Shown piece by piece: positions 23,764 to 33,222 of a stretch of 64,000 bases of DNA (the first letter of the stretch is position 1; every line of letters starts with the position of its first letter). The stretch spans positions 1,240,001-1,304,000 of the forward strand of contig NZ_CP017774.1 of the NCBI RefSeq assembly GCF_001857965.1. The letters are read 5' to 3'. The notes under the pieces are model-generated. The model was not told the origin of the DNA. It did no database searches and saw only the letters and a list, made by a program, of their open reading frames with translations. A program made the translations under genes and the position numbers. This DNA comes from Flavobacterium commune. GTDB taxonomy: Bacteria > Bacteroidota > Bacteroidia > Flavobacteriales > Flavobacteriaceae.

Positions 23764-24783
23764 TTATAGTGATTCAAATTTATAAGTCGTTTTCTGTTTG
23801 TAAACATCGTCTTTCTTCAAAACGGCAGATGGAAAATTAGCGTGATTTGGAGCATCCGGGAAATTTTGGGTTTCAAAACAAATTCCGCTTAAGGCGTGAT
23901 AAGTTGCATTTTCTTTCCCTTTTAAGTCAGACCCACAATTTCCACCCACATAGATATGAACCCCAGGCTGATCAGTGTAAACATCCATTTTTAAATTAGT
24001 CAACGGACTAAAAAGCGTAGCTTTCACTTCGTCATTATTCTCCACTACAAAAGTGTTGTCGATACTTTTAGGACATTTTTTTGCCGTTCTATAATCGAAT
24101 ACAGTATTGGCAACTTCCAGAATATTTCCTGTTGGAATACAATCTTCTCTGGTTTCAACTACTTTTTGCGCATGCACAACTAAATCCTGCCCTGAAACAT
24201 CAGATTGATGTCCATCCAAATTAAAATAACTGTGATGCGTTAAATTGATAATAGTATCTTCAGTAGTAGTTGCTTTGTATTCAAGAATCAATTCATTCTC
24301 TTCTGATAAAGTATAAGTCAGACTTACTGAAAGTTCTCCCGGGTAATTCTCTTCATTAGCAGCGCTAACATAACTCAACGTAATCGATGGATTTTCGCCA
24401 GTTGTTACTTGATCTACATTCCAGTTTTTCTTGCTGAAATTTTCTATTCCTCCATGCAAAGAATTAGGACCATTATTGATATTCAATTGGTAGTTTTTAC
24501 CATTCAATTCGAATTTTCCTTCGTTAATTCTCCCTGCATAACGCCCCACAGTAGCTCCCATATAAGGAGAACCATTTAATTGAAATGATTTCTCATAGCC
24601 TTCAACACTATCAAATCCTAAAACCACATCGACAAGTTCACCGTTATTCAACGGAATTTTCAATGCTGTAAGGGTAGCTCCAAAAGGAATTACTTTAAGC
24701 TGTGCACCGTTTTTATTGGTTAACTCATAAAAAGAAGTAACAGCAGACTCTAAATGGGATGAATTATTTTCAGAAGTAGACAT
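23764..24783 (-). CDS. galM: Aldose 1-epimerase (galactose mutarotase)
   Basis: Interconverts alpha and beta galactose, which feeds galactokinase with the alpha form. The 339-aa protein has the substrate-binding GRYAGRI, NNGPNSLHGG, the catalytic histidine segment NLTHHSYFNLDG, and the catalytic glutamate in ICFETQNFPDAPNH near the C terminus. There is no signal peptide (the N terminus is MSTSENNSSHL), so it acts in the cytoplasm. It is the first gene of the galM-K-T-E-symporter operon and has its own promoter with a conserved upstream element. Confidence 0.94.
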   Translation of the reverse strand: MSTSENNSSHLESAVTSFYELTNKNGAQLKVIPFGATLTALKIPLNNGELVDVVLGFDSVEGYEKSFQLNGSPYMGATVGRYAGRINEGKFELNGKNYQLNINNGPNSLHGGIENFSKKNWNVDQVTTGENPSITLSYVSAANEENYPGELSVSLTYTLSEENELILEYKATTTEDTIINLTHHSYFNLDGHQSDVSGQDLVVHAQKVVETREDCIPTGNILEVANTVFDYRTAKKCPKSIDNTFVVENNDEVKATLFSPLTNLKMDVYTDQPGVHIYVGGNCGSDLKGKENATYHALSGICFETQNFPDAPNHANFPSAVLKKDDVYKQKTTYKFESL

Positions 24784-24819
24784 AATGTGGTTTATTTTTC
24801 ATTTATTTGATTTCGATAG

Positions 24820-24827
24820 CAAAAATA
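24820..24827 (-). promoter_or_regulatory. -7 box of the galM operon
   Basis: TATTTTTG on the minus strand, 36 bp before galM, fits TAnnTTTG. The conserved operator candidate begins 29 bp further upstream. Confidence 0.6.
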
Positions 24828-24856
24828 GAAATAAAGCTTATTAAACTATACCACTA

Positions 24857-24886
24857 CCCACCAGTTTTTAAAAATAGCCACTAGAT
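24857..24886 (-). promoter_or_regulatory. Candidate operator shared with the GH78 promoter, copy 1
   Basis: Two blocks on +, ACCAGTTTTTAAAA (24860-24873) and GCCACTAGAT (24877-24886), recur upstream of the GH78 gene with nearly identical spacing. Read on the minus strand they form CTAGTGG and CTGGTGG about 20 bp apart, a direct-repeat arrangement usual for AraC-type binding sites. Confidence 0.65.
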
Positions 24887-24924
24887 TAATTTAAAATGAA
24901 TCAATCTAGCAACCATATACTATG

Positions 24925-27390
24925 TTATTTACCTTTAATAGTTTTCAATTTTACAACTGCGGTTTCTAAACCTGGCGAAGTAACTTCAAGATTAATAGCT
25001 CCTGATTCTTTGGTACTTTTAATAATTACCATAGAACGTCCACGCCAGGCTTTACGAGTATTGCCAACATACAAATCGGTGTCTTTTAAATTAGCATTAT
25101 CAACACCCACTATAACTCCAGCTCCTGAAACATTAAATGCAAGTTGGTTTGCTGCATTTGGATTCAAAACTCCTTTATCATCTGTAACTTCGACTGTAAC
25201 ATAGGCCAAATCCTGTCCATCAGCGGCTATTTCATTTCGATCGGCTGTCAATTTTATTTTTGTTGCTTTTTGCGCTGTTTTCAACAAAACCGATTCTACT
25301 TCCTTATTATTTTCTATGCCTACCGCTTTTAATTCGCCACTGGCATACAGAATTGCGAAAGTTGCTTTAAACTCCTGACTTAAACCTGTTTCTTTTTCAC
25401 CAATAACTTTATCATTCAGATAGAGCCTTACTTTAGGATATTTCGAATAGACTTCAACTTCAAGATTTTTTCCTTCCTGACCCGGCCAGGTCCAACTTTC
25501 CCATGTAGGCCAAACTGCCCATGAAGTCAACTTAATTGCTCCACTTTCCGGATTAGGTTCGCGTACTGCCATGTACAATTTCTCATTTGAATTATAGAGC
25601 ATGCTTCGATAATGAGAAATTGGCTTTCTCCATCCTGTTAAATCCACATCGCCACAATAAGCGCCATGCCAGGGATATAAATTTCCTTCCCAATGTTCGC
25701 CAGCCGGTTCACCCGGATATACATAACGACCAATGCCCGATTCTCCTAAATAATCCATGGCTGTCCACACAAAATCACCAATGATATAATTGTGTTTTTG
25801 AACCAGATTCCAATTCGAAAAAGCATCTTTAGGATAAGACTCCGTTTGTACAATAATGCGCGAAGGCACTCTGGCATGATCGGATTCAGCGTGATGCAAC
25901 TGATAATTATAACCAGCCACGTCATGTACCGCCATTAAAGGATCGAAAATTTCCCATGACTTATCCCAGGTAGTCATTGCTGATGTTACCGGACGTGTCA
26001 CATCTATATTTCGCACAGCATTAACCAGCATCTTTGCCGTTTCAACCGCTGCCGGTTCTTTCCTTTCGATAATTTCATTACCAATACTCCACATAATAAT
26101 AGACGGATGATTTCTATCACGCAACACCATAGATTCTACATCGTGCTTCCACCATTTGTCAAAAATACTGGCATAATCATAAGTTGTTTTTTTCTCTTTC
26201 CAGCCATCAAAAGCCTCATCGAATACCAACATTCCTAATCGATCACAAGCATCTAAAAAAGCTTCCGAAGGAGGATTATGCGACGTTCTTAACGCATTGA
26301 ATCCTGCAGCTTTTAACAATTCCACTTTTCTTACTTCGGCACGATCATAAGCTGCAGCTCCCAAAGCCCCGTTATCATGATGCACGCAACCTCCGTTTAA
26401 TTCTATCTTTTTTCCGTTTAATAAAAATCCATTTTCTGGAGTAAACTCAATAGTTCTAATTCCGAAATTTTTTCTAACAACATCAATTGGTTCATCGCTA
26501 ATTTTAATATGTCCCTTCATGATTTTCACTTCGGCACGATAAAGATCCGGTGTTTCCGGTGACCACAATATTGGTTTTTCAACTTCTATGTTTTGTATAA
26601 TTTCTTTTTCTTCACCAGCTTTTAAATCAACCCCAACAGTATTATCGGTGTTCATCGAAACAGTATTATAACCATTCACTTTTTTAATAGAAAGCGTTGT
26701 TGAAACAGCCATTATTTGTAAAGTTTCCGTTTCATTTTTTACTTTAGTTTTAATTTGAACTGTAGCTTTTTCATTAGTTACTTTAGGCGTTGTTATTGAT
26801 ACTCCCCATGTTTTTATATAAATTGGATTTCGAACCTTTAACCAAACATGACGATAAATACCGGAACCACTATACCATCTGCTGTTTTTTTGTTTCGAAT
26901 TATCCACTTTCACAGCAATGGTATTCTGTTGTCCAAATTTTAAATAAGGGGTTAAATCATATTCGAAAGAAGTATAGCCATAAGGTTGCATTCCTACTGA
27001 TTTTCCATTAACAAAAACTTCAGCATTCATATAAACGCCTTCAAAATAAATAGCAACCTTTTGATTTTTCCAATGAGCAGGCACTGAAAATGATTTTCTA
27101 TACCATCCCGTTCCTGCTGGAAAAAATCCGCCATCGCCTTCACTTGGATTATTTTTTTCTGATTTTCCTTCAATACTCCAATCGTGTGGCAAATCTAATT
27201 TTCTCCAATTCTTATCGTCTAAATTTTCCGAACTATTCTCAGGCGAATCTCCCAATGCAAATTTCCAATCAAAATCAAAAAGTTGCTTTCTTTCAAAATC
27301 AGCTTTCATTTTCTTCTGAGCCGAAACACAATTCAGCGTTAACAAACTAAATAAAAATAGAGATGCTATAATTTGTATATTTTTCATCAT
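24925..27390 (-). CDS. Secreted GH2 beta-galactosidase-like glycoside hydrolase
   Basis: Glycoside hydrolase family 2 enzyme of 821 aa, exported (hydrophobic leader ending near VSAQ, residue 25). It has an N-terminal jelly-roll domain (about 30-185), an immunoglobulin-like domain, and a TIM barrel with acid/base E439 in WSIGNE and nucleophile E517 in VQTESYP. DUF4982-like and further beta-sandwich domains lie after residue 590. Related Bacteroidota enzymes remove beta-galactosyl or related residues. It follows the GH78 gene after 8 bp, so the two are cotranscribed, and it precedes the gal operon. Exact linkage specificity cannot be read. Confidence 0.92.
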   Translation of the reverse strand: MMKNIQIIASLFLFSLLTLNCVSAQKKMKADFERKQLFDFDWKFALGDSPENSSENLDDKNWRKLDLPHDWSIEGKSEKNNPSEGDGGFFPAGTGWYRKSFSVPAHWKNQKVAIYFEGVYMNAEVFVNGKSVGMQPYGYTSFEYDLTPYLKFGQQNTIAVKVDNSKQKNSRWYSGSGIYRHVWLKVRNPIYIKTWGVSITTPKVTNEKATVQIKTKVKNETETLQIMAVSTTLSIKKVNGYNTVSMNTDNTVGVDLKAGEEKEIIQNIEVEKPILWSPETPDLYRAEVKIMKGHIKISDEPIDVVRKNFGIRTIEFTPENGFLLNGKKIELNGGCVHHDNGALGAAAYDRAEVRKVELLKAAGFNALRTSHNPPSEAFLDACDRLGMLVFDEAFDGWKEKKTTYDYASIFDKWWKHDVESMVLRDRNHPSIIMWSIGNEIIERKEPAAVETAKMLVNAVRNIDVTRPVTSAMTTWDKSWEIFDPLMAVHDVAGYNYQLHHAESDHARVPSRIIVQTESYPKDAFSNWNLVQKHNYIIGDFVWTAMDYLGESGIGRYVYPGEPAGEHWEGNLYPWHGAYCGDVDLTGWRKPISHYRSMLYNSNEKLYMAVREPNPESGAIKLTSWAVWPTWESWTWPGQEGKNLEVEVYSKYPKVRLYLNDKVIGEKETGLSQEFKATFAILYASGELKAVGIENNKEVESVLLKTAQKATKIKLTADRNEIAADGQDLAYVTVEVTDDKGVLNPNAANQLAFNVSGAGVIVGVDNANLKDTDLYVGNTRKAWRGRSMVIIKSTKESGAINLEVTSPGLETAVVKLKTIKGK

Positions 27391-27398
27391 TGTTTTTG

Positions 27399-30300
27399 TT
27401 AATTATTTGTAACTGTTTCGAAACTATATTCTCCTGATTCTAATTTGAAAACAGCCTTATTATTTTCTATATTCAAAAAATTGATTCCGCTCTTTTTTCC
27501 AATTATCGTTACATCACTTTGTTTTAAAGCCGGTAGATAAAGTGTTGCGTTTGTATTGGCAGGCACAACAAAACGGAACTGATATTTACCATTTTTTGTT
27601 TCCCAACTACTTTCAATACGCCCATACATCGAATCATAATAGCCATTTGCAAAAGTCATTTGTCCGGTAGTATCAGGCTCAGGTTGCAAAATAAAATGTT
27701 TAAATCCCGGTGCATTATCGTCTCTTAGAATTCCTAACGAATAATTATACATCCATGCTCCTACCGCTCCAAAAGCATAATGATTAAAAGAATTCATATT
27801 ATTATTTCCTCCAAATCCGTCTTTATGTGTATACGAATTTAATCGTTCCCAAATAGTTGTAGCTCCCTGGGTGACAGGATACAACCATGAAGGATACGAT
27901 TTATTTTGTAATAATTGATAGGCTACATTAGAATATCCATTATCCGAAAGCGCTTTATTGACCCAAGCCGTACCAATAAATCCTGTCATTAATGAATACG
28001 GTGGACAAACAACACCCTGATCTGTTTTGTTTTCTCTTTTTATGGAATTTACAAACTGCTTTATAGCCAAATCAGCATTCTCTTTATTTAAAATAGTAAA
28101 GGCAAAAGGCAACACATAAGACGTTTGTGTATCTACAATTTTACCTCTAAATGAGGTTTTCCCTGTTGCTTTATCAATGTAGGTTTTATTGAAAAAATCT
28201 TTACGCTGTTTGTAATATTCTGAAAAGCGTTCCTGATCTTTCTTTTTGTCCAATAGCGTTGCCACCTTAGACATAATTTCCAAATCATAAATAAAATAGG
28301 CTTCCCAAAATAATGTTTTTTCGTTTTTAGAATCTTCTAAACTCAGCCAGTCTCCTAATGATCCCCAAGTGTTTCTTTCTTTTTCTTTGAAAACACCAGT
28401 TTGCTTATCAATATCGGCTATAAGGTAATTGACGTAATTTTTCATAGCATCATAATGCTCTTCTAACAAACTTGTATCTCCATATTGCAAGTAATTTTCC
28501 CAAGCAACTGTAATTCCGGCACTTCCCCACATGGTTTCTCCAAATCCCACGCCTATAGGAGCTACATCTGGAAAACGCCCATCTTCCCTCTGAATATCCC
28601 GCATCGCCAGCATATGTCTTTTCAGAAATTGCTTCACATCTGATAAATGAACTGCAGTTCGCGAAAAAACTGAAATATCGCCACTCCATCCTAAACGTTC
28701 GTTACGCTGAGGACAATCGGTAGGTATCGATAGAAAATTGCCATAAGTTGACCATGTAATATTTTCCCATAATTTATTTACCAAAGGATTTGAGGTTTGG
28801 TAATGAGAAGACAATTGATGTATCGAACTTAAGACTGTTCCTTTAACATCTATTAACGATAAAGGTTTTTCTATTCCCGTTATTTCTATATAACGATATC
28901 CGTGAAATGTAAATCGTGGCGTTATGGTTTCATTACCTCCTTTAGTTGTATAAATATCTTGTGACATAGCCGCCCTTACATTTTCAAGCATCAGTAAATC
29001 TTCATTTCCTTTGTATTCAGGTAAATTTGGATACAAAACTTCGGCATAACGCAATGTGATGGTTTTTCCTTTTGCTACATTGGTCAGCATAATTTTTGGT
29101 ACGCCTACCATGTTTTGTCCCATATCATAAACAAATACACCTGGACGAACTTCTGTAACTGATTGAGCCGTTAATTCTTTGATGGGTTTAACAGTGGCAC
29201 CAAACTGCCCCACTAATTGAGCATCGTTAAAATTATTAAAGTTGGGTAAATTAGCCGTTCCTTCCAGACTTACAAATCCATTTGTTCCTATGGCTACCGC
29301 CTGATGCCAACGGGAAGCATCATATCCAGCTGTACACCAGCCTTCAATTGCTTTTTCTTTTGTGGCATCATAAACTTCACCCTGAAAAAAACTGCTATAC
29401 TTTACTGATCCATCATTAAAATACGTCCATGTTTCAGGATTAGTTGTGATAATTTTTTCGCTTCCATCAGCATAAGTAACTACCAATTTTGACAACATCG
29501 ATTGACGATCACCAAAAAAATTCCAGTTATCACCAACAAATGTACTGCCGCCACTCCACCAGCCTTCTCCAAGAATGGCTCCCAAAACATTATTTCCTTC
29601 CTTGATATTTTCGGTTACATCATAGGTTTGATACAAATGGGTTTTGTTGTATTGTGTCAGTCCCGGATTAAAATAATCGTCTCCTATTTTTTTACCATTT
29701 AAGTACACATCATAAATACCACGTGCCGTAACATACAATCGTGCTTTAGTTATTTTAGGAGAATCGATTCCAAATACGGTACGCAACATCGGCATGGAAT
29801 TCTGACTTGGATTAGCCAGAACAAAAACTCCATTATTTCCTCCCGTTATGGCATAGCTATTATTTTCTATGCTTACTTCTTTAAATGATGAGAATATACT
29901 TGAAGTACTAACATTATCAGAAAAAATCACATTTGAAGGACTTCGGTAATTTTTAATTTCAATTTTCGAAAACTGTGCTTTTTCTCCTTTAGGTACTGAA
30001 AAACCAATGTCGCCTACAATAGGAAAAGCTATAAAATCGCCTCCAGCTCCTAATGGATTTAGATTGAGATTAGCTACCAGATTTTCTTTTGAATCCCCAT
30101 CGATATAAATTTTAGTAACTCCCAAACAACTTTGAACACTTACAGTATGCGGGTTGTATTTGTTTTCTTTATTAATAATCGAATTCGGAATAGGAAAACT
30201 TTTAAAAGGAATTTCTTTTTTATCATTTGGATGATAACCTACTCTATAAATATTCAGCTTTGCATTTGCATCCGAATTTAAAGAGGCAATATCTAATTCT

Positions 30301-30950
30301 ACCTGAATATAACTCTCAGCATTCTTGTTTTCCAGTTTATACTGATTTTTATTTCGATCCATTAAACGCTGATCGTTAGCGCCATAAACTAAAGATGCTT
30401 TGGTCGATTGTAGCTTTTTATCCAACTGAATCGTACTATTAATAATAAAAACAGGAAGGTATTGGGAATACAAAACCATATCATTAGCGTTACCACCAAT
30501 CCATTTTGCTCCAGACCAGGCGGTTGTTTCTTTATCTGAATCCGAATTTGTTACCATTTTTGAATTCAGTAAACCGGTTTCAAACCAAGAATTTGCAGAA
30601 TGCTTTTTCCCTTTTTGATCCCAAACATTTACCGTCCAATTGTACAACGTTGTGGCCCTAAAGTTTTCGCCTTTATATTTAATATTAATGGATGCTCCAC
30701 TTTTTACTTTCCCCGTATTCCAAACCTCATTCCCCTGACTATTGGATACAATAATTTGGTAGGCATTTTGGTAATAGCCTCTGTTTTTACTTGATGTTTC
30801 CATTTGCCAACTAAAAACAGGTTGAGACACATCAAGACCAATAGGAGTTACTGCATTTTCTACCTTGAGATTAGTGATTTGGATATCAGCACCAAAAAGA
30901 AAGCTTGGTACAGCCAGAAATAAGAAGATGATTAATTTAAAGAATTTCAT
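27399..30950 (-). CDS. GH78 alpha-L-rhamnosidase
   Basis: Large exported enzyme of 1183 aa with signal peptide MKFFKLIIFLFLAVPSFLFG. Order of parts: N-terminal beta domains; a rhamnosidase N domain (about 400-600); a concanavalin-like part with RPGVFVYDMGQNMVG; then the six-hairpin catalytic barrel with the family hallmark DCPQRNERLGWSGD (about 745-758) and VAPIGVGFGETMWGSAG; and a C-terminal beta domain. GH78 enzymes release terminal alpha-L-rhamnose. It is first in a two-gene unit with the GH2 gene, behind a promoter with motifs shared with galM. It is longer than many GH78 proteins because of the N-terminal insertion at about 135-370. Confidence 0.93.
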   Translation of the reverse strand: MKFFKLIIFLFLAVPSFLFGADIQITNLKVENAVTPIGLDVSQPVFSWQMETSSKNRGYYQNAYQIIVSNSQGNEVWNTGKVKSGASINIKYKGENFRATTLYNWTVNVWDQKGKKHSANSWFETGLLNSKMVTNSDSDKETTAWSGAKWIGGNANDMVLYSQYLPVFIINSTIQLDKKLQSTKASLVYGANDQRLMDRNKNQYKLENKNAESYIQVELDIASLNSDANAKLNIYRVGYHPNDKKEIPFKSFPIPNSIINKENKYNPHTVSVQSCLGVTKIYIDGDSKENLVANLNLNPLGAGGDFIAFPIVGDIGFSVPKGEKAQFSKIEIKNYRSPSNVIFSDNVSTSSIFSSFKEVSIENNSYAITGGNNGVFVLANPSQNSMPMLRTVFGIDSPKITKARLYVTARGIYDVYLNGKKIGDDYFNPGLTQYNKTHLYQTYDVTENIKEGNNVLGAILGEGWWSGGSTFVGDNWNFFGDRQSMLSKLVVTYADGSEKIITTNPETWTYFNDGSVKYSSFFQGEVYDATKEKAIEGWCTAGYDASRWHQAVAIGTNGFVSLEGTANLPNFNNFNDAQLVGQFGATVKPIKELTAQSVTEVRPGVFVYDMGQNMVGVPKIMLTNVAKGKTITLRYAEVLYPNLPEYKGNEDLLMLENVRAAMSQDIYTTKGGNETITPRFTFHGYRYIEITGIEKPLSLIDVKGTVLSSIHQLSSHYQTSNPLVNKLWENITWSTYGNFLSIPTDCPQRNERLGWSGDISVFSRTAVHLSDVKQFLKRHMLAMRDIQREDGRFPDVAPIGVGFGETMWGSAGITVAWENYLQYGDTSLLEEHYDAMKNYVNYLIADIDKQTGVFKEKERNTWGSLGDWLSLEDSKNEKTLFWEAYFIYDLEIMSKVATLLDKKKDQERFSEYYKQRKDFFNKTYIDKATGKTSFRGKIVDTQTSYVLPFAFTILNKENADLAIKQFVNSIKRENKTDQGVVCPPYSLMTGFIGTAWVNKALSDNGYSNVAYQLLQNKSYPSWLYPVTQGATTIWERLNSYTHKDGFGGNNNMNSFNHYAFGAVGAWMYNYSLGILRDDNAPGFKHFILQPEPDTTGQMTFANGYYDSMYGRIESSWETKNGKYQFRFVVPANTNATLYLPALKQSDVTIIGKKSGINFLNIENNKAVFKLESGEYSFETVTNN

Positions 30951-31095
30951 ATATGCAGAATTTATTTTTTAGCGGTCATATATGTTATCGCCTTTTATTA
31001 TTGGTGTTTGCTTCGCAAACTCGTTTTTAATGGCGATTTCATTAATATATAAATTAGAATACTGGTTATAATTGCTTTTCTAAAAGCATGAAATT

Positions 31096-31124
31096 CAAAG
31101 CTATGTATTAAATTCAATTTTCAA
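31096..31124 (-). promoter_or_regulatory. Promoter of the GH78-GH2 unit
   Basis: On the minus strand, -33 TTG (31122-31124), 18-bp spacer, -7 TAGCTTTG (31096-31103), a full consensus match. The predicted leader is about 140 nt before the GH78 start. Confidence 0.65.
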
Positions 31125-31133
31125 TACCAGTTC

Positions 31134-31163
31134 CTACCAGTTTTTAAAATGAAGCCACTAGAT
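31134..31163 (-). promoter_or_regulatory. Candidate operator shared with the galM promoter, copy 2
   Basis: ACCAGTTTTTAAAA (31136-31149) and GCCACTAGAT (31154-31163) repeat the galM blocks, with a 4-base instead of 3-base spacer. It ends 10 bp upstream of the -33 TTG, a usual place for an activator. Confidence 0.65.
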
Positions 31164-31320
31164 AAAAAAACAAAGCATAAATAAAATCCAATATTCTCTC
31201 GAATTTCAAAGACTCTATTTATGCTCCACTGCTTGATAAGTTTAACAACTTAAATAATATATAAATCGATAAATATTGTTTGGTTTAGTGTTTTTTCATT
31301 AGGCATCAAAGTCATCACAA

Positions 31321-31812
31321 TTAATGCTTTTGAGTCCCAGGTTGCACAAAATTCACACCGCTGACGCTTGTTGGCACAGCCAAAGGCAAACGAATCCATT
31401 TTTCATTTATCCAAATATTACCATCAAGATTATAACTCCAAGCCACAATCATTGTATTTTCATCTATCAAGTTGTATTTGATGGGTGAATCTTTTCCACT
31501 TAGACGAGGGTGTAGCACATTCTCTATGATGTGCTCCACTAATGTGCTGTCTGATTCTATTTCGTAAGATCCATATTGTGCAATTGTTGTTTGATTAGGC
31601 CAAGTTACAAACGTATAATAGGTACCATCAGCATTAATTACTTTGTAGTCTCCTGTTACTATTCTTATAGATTCGCCATTAGCAAGTGTTCTTTCGTCTA
31701 TTAGCCGCCAAATTCCAACAATTGATTTTGAAACAGGAATATGGTTTTGTTCTGTCTGCGCCGATAATGTTGCAGAAAAAACAACAATCAATAATGTAAA
31801 AATGTGCTTCAT
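31321..31812 (-). CDS. Small secreted protein, lipocalin-like (DUF4488-like)
   Basis: Exported 163-aa protein with signal peptide MKHIFTLLIVVFSATLSAQ. The mature part has a VGIWRLIDERTLANGE opening, a YKVINADGTYYTFVTWP strand pair, GSYEIESDSTLVEHI and KYNLIDENTMIVAWSYN, the pattern of a small beta-barrel such as DUF4488 or lipocalin-like domains. The frame stays open to 31929, but that start would put a non-signal peptide in front of an obvious leader, so I chose 31812. It sits between the GH78 unit and the metzincin-like gene with a partly duplicated promoter. A glycan-related role is only inferred from location. Confidence 0.7.
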   Translation of the reverse strand: MKHIFTLLIVVFSATLSAQTEQNHIPVSKSIVGIWRLIDERTLANGESIRIVTGDYKVINADGTYYTFVTWPNQTTIAQYGSYEIESDSTLVEHIIENVLHPRLSGKDSPIKYNLIDENTMIVAWSYNLDGNIWINEKWIRLPLAVPTSVSGVNFVQPGTQKH

Positions 31813-31858
31813 AGTAAGTTTTTTTTGGTTCCTAAAAATTATAATTTGTTCATTTGGT

Positions 31859-31961
31859 TTTTCTAAAAGCATGAAATTCAAAACCATACCTTTAATTAAA
31901 TTTTCAACAGCAGTTCTCCCTTTTTTCAAAAGAATCTACTAGATAAAAACAAAGCATAAAT
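31859..31961. repeat. Duplicated promoter region, copy 2
   Basis: Partner of 31077-31183, directly upstream of the small secreted protein gene. The operator blocks are degraded here (CTACTAGAT is kept, the ACCAGTTTTTAAAA block is altered) and the -7 box is weaker, which suggests divergence after duplication. Confidence 0.75.
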
Positions 31962-32005
31962 GAATTACTCCACTCATGCTTCGCTTACAACATCTTTATT
32001 TAATC

Positions 32006-33199
32006 TTAATTACTAGGCAATCCATCAGCTTTCATGCCTTGCAATATTAAAGCATTCATGATGTAAAGAAAATCACTTCCGTCATCCTCATGCGCTCCAT
32101 TAACACCGTAAGGCCAAAAGTGCATCCCATCTCCTTTTACCAAAGCAGCAGGGTCATTTGTCATCATTTGCAAGATTTCGTTGGCTCGTTTTCCTTGCCA
32201 AGTGCCTTTCATTAATTCAGTATATTTTGAATGTTGCCCCACTCCCACTGCATGCGCCATTTCGTGCATTGCAGTTCCAGCCTTTTGATAAGAAGCATTG
32301 GCTCCCATATTAATCCAACCCGAAAAATTGGCATCGGCAGTAGGTGTTCCCGGCGAATAATTTACCGTTACATGTTTTACAATTGAAGTAAAATTATTGT
32401 AATAGGTTGTTGCCAAATCAAATGCTGCTTTTATTCTGGTAACAGTTGCAGCATCGGCTCCATTTTGATTAAACGAATAGGTGAAATTCCCTTTTTTAAT
32501 GGTACTTATTACAAATTCTTCACCATATAAAACTCCACCCGGCGTTACCGCATAAGGTCTTACATAATACAAAGTTTCTGGTTTTAAATTACGAATACGC
32601 TCTTTGAATTTGTCTTCCACCTTGCTTCTGGCTATTTTATTATCGGCTATTGTTGGTTTTGTAGCTGTATTGTAAACCAAACCTATTTCCTGGATTGCTA
32701 AATCACCATGTTCTTTTAAGATTACATCCAAAAATAAATCTTGTGCACCTGCCACTTTTATAGTTCCCAAAACCAATAAAGGCGAAGCTAAGTCGGCCGT
32801 TTTAAAACTCACCTGATTGCCATAAGCCACTCCTTTTTTGTTTACCACATAAGCTCTTGCATAATAAACCGTGCTTCCTTCCAGATTAGTTAATTCTACT
32901 TTAAACTCTCCAGAACCTTTAGTAACACTCGCTAATTTTTTTGTTCCTTCATAATTAGGATTTGCTGTTGTTCCATAACACACCCCTCGTTCAAAAACAC
33001 TGCTTCCACCATTATCTTCAAGCATACCCCAAATTACAGCTTGCTTGGCTGCAATTTCTTCGGCTTGATTGGTTTTCAACGTAGCTAACACTCCCACATT
33101 ATCCGGTTCTTCTACCTCAGCAACTTCCGAAGAACTTCCCGAAGAGCAAGAACAAATAACAAATAGTAACATCAGAAATAAATCAATACTTTTTTTCAT
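32006..33199 (-). CDS. Lipoprotein with two Ig/FN3-like modules and a metzincin-like zinc site
   Basis: 397-aa protein with a lipoprotein-type leader (MKKSIDLFLMLLFVICSCSS, acylation at C16 or C18). Two beta-sandwich modules follow (about 38-130 and 135-235). The first resembles the module of the neighbouring GH16 protein (GSGEFKVELTNLEGSTVYYARAY). The C-terminal domain has H312-E-x2-H316-x2-G319-x3-H323, close to the metzincin HExxHxxGxxH but with one extra residue, then a HFWPYG motif near residue 365. It may be a surface zinc hydrolase or a glycan-binding protein built on that fold. Family not recognised with certainty. It starts 23 bp after the GH43 stop, so it is likely cotranscribed. 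Confidence 0.72.
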   Translation of the reverse strand: MKKSIDLFLMLLFVICSCSSGSSSEVAEVEEPDNVGVLATLKTNQAEEIAAKQAVIWGMLEDNGGSSVFERGVCYGTTANPNYEGTKKLASVTKGSGEFKVELTNLEGSTVYYARAYVVNKKGVAYGNQVSFKTADLASPLLVLGTIKVAGAQDLFLDVILKEHGDLAIQEIGLVYNTATKPTIADNKIARSKVEDKFKERIRNLKPETLYYVRPYAVTPGGVLYGEEFVISTIKKGNFTYSFNQNGADAATVTRIKAAFDLATTYYNNFTSIVKHVTVNYSPGTPTADANFSGWINMGANASYQKAGTAMHEMAHAVGVGQHSKYTELMKGTWQGKRANEILQMMTNDPAALVKGDGMHFWPYGVNGAHEDDGSDFLYIMNALILQGMKADGLPSN

Positions 33200-33222
33200 C
33201 TATTTTAATTTTTATTTTTTTT

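Larger units (their letters stand above)
31077..31183. repeat. Duplicated promoter region, copy 1
   Basis: About 105 bp closely similar to 31859-31961. Shared stretches include TCTAAAAGCATGAAATTCAAA, AATTTTCAA, CAGTTC, CTAGATAAAAA and ACAAAGCATAAAT in the same order and spacing. It lies upstream of the GH78 gene and contains its promoter and operator candidate. The rest of the 30951-31320 gap holds only AT-rich sequence with the short palindromic stretch TTTGCTTCGCAAA. Confidence 0.75.

Noticed and set aside
31813..31929. Longer start for the small secreted protein
   Set aside because: It would place 39 residues in front of an obvious signal peptide and run through the duplicated promoter region.
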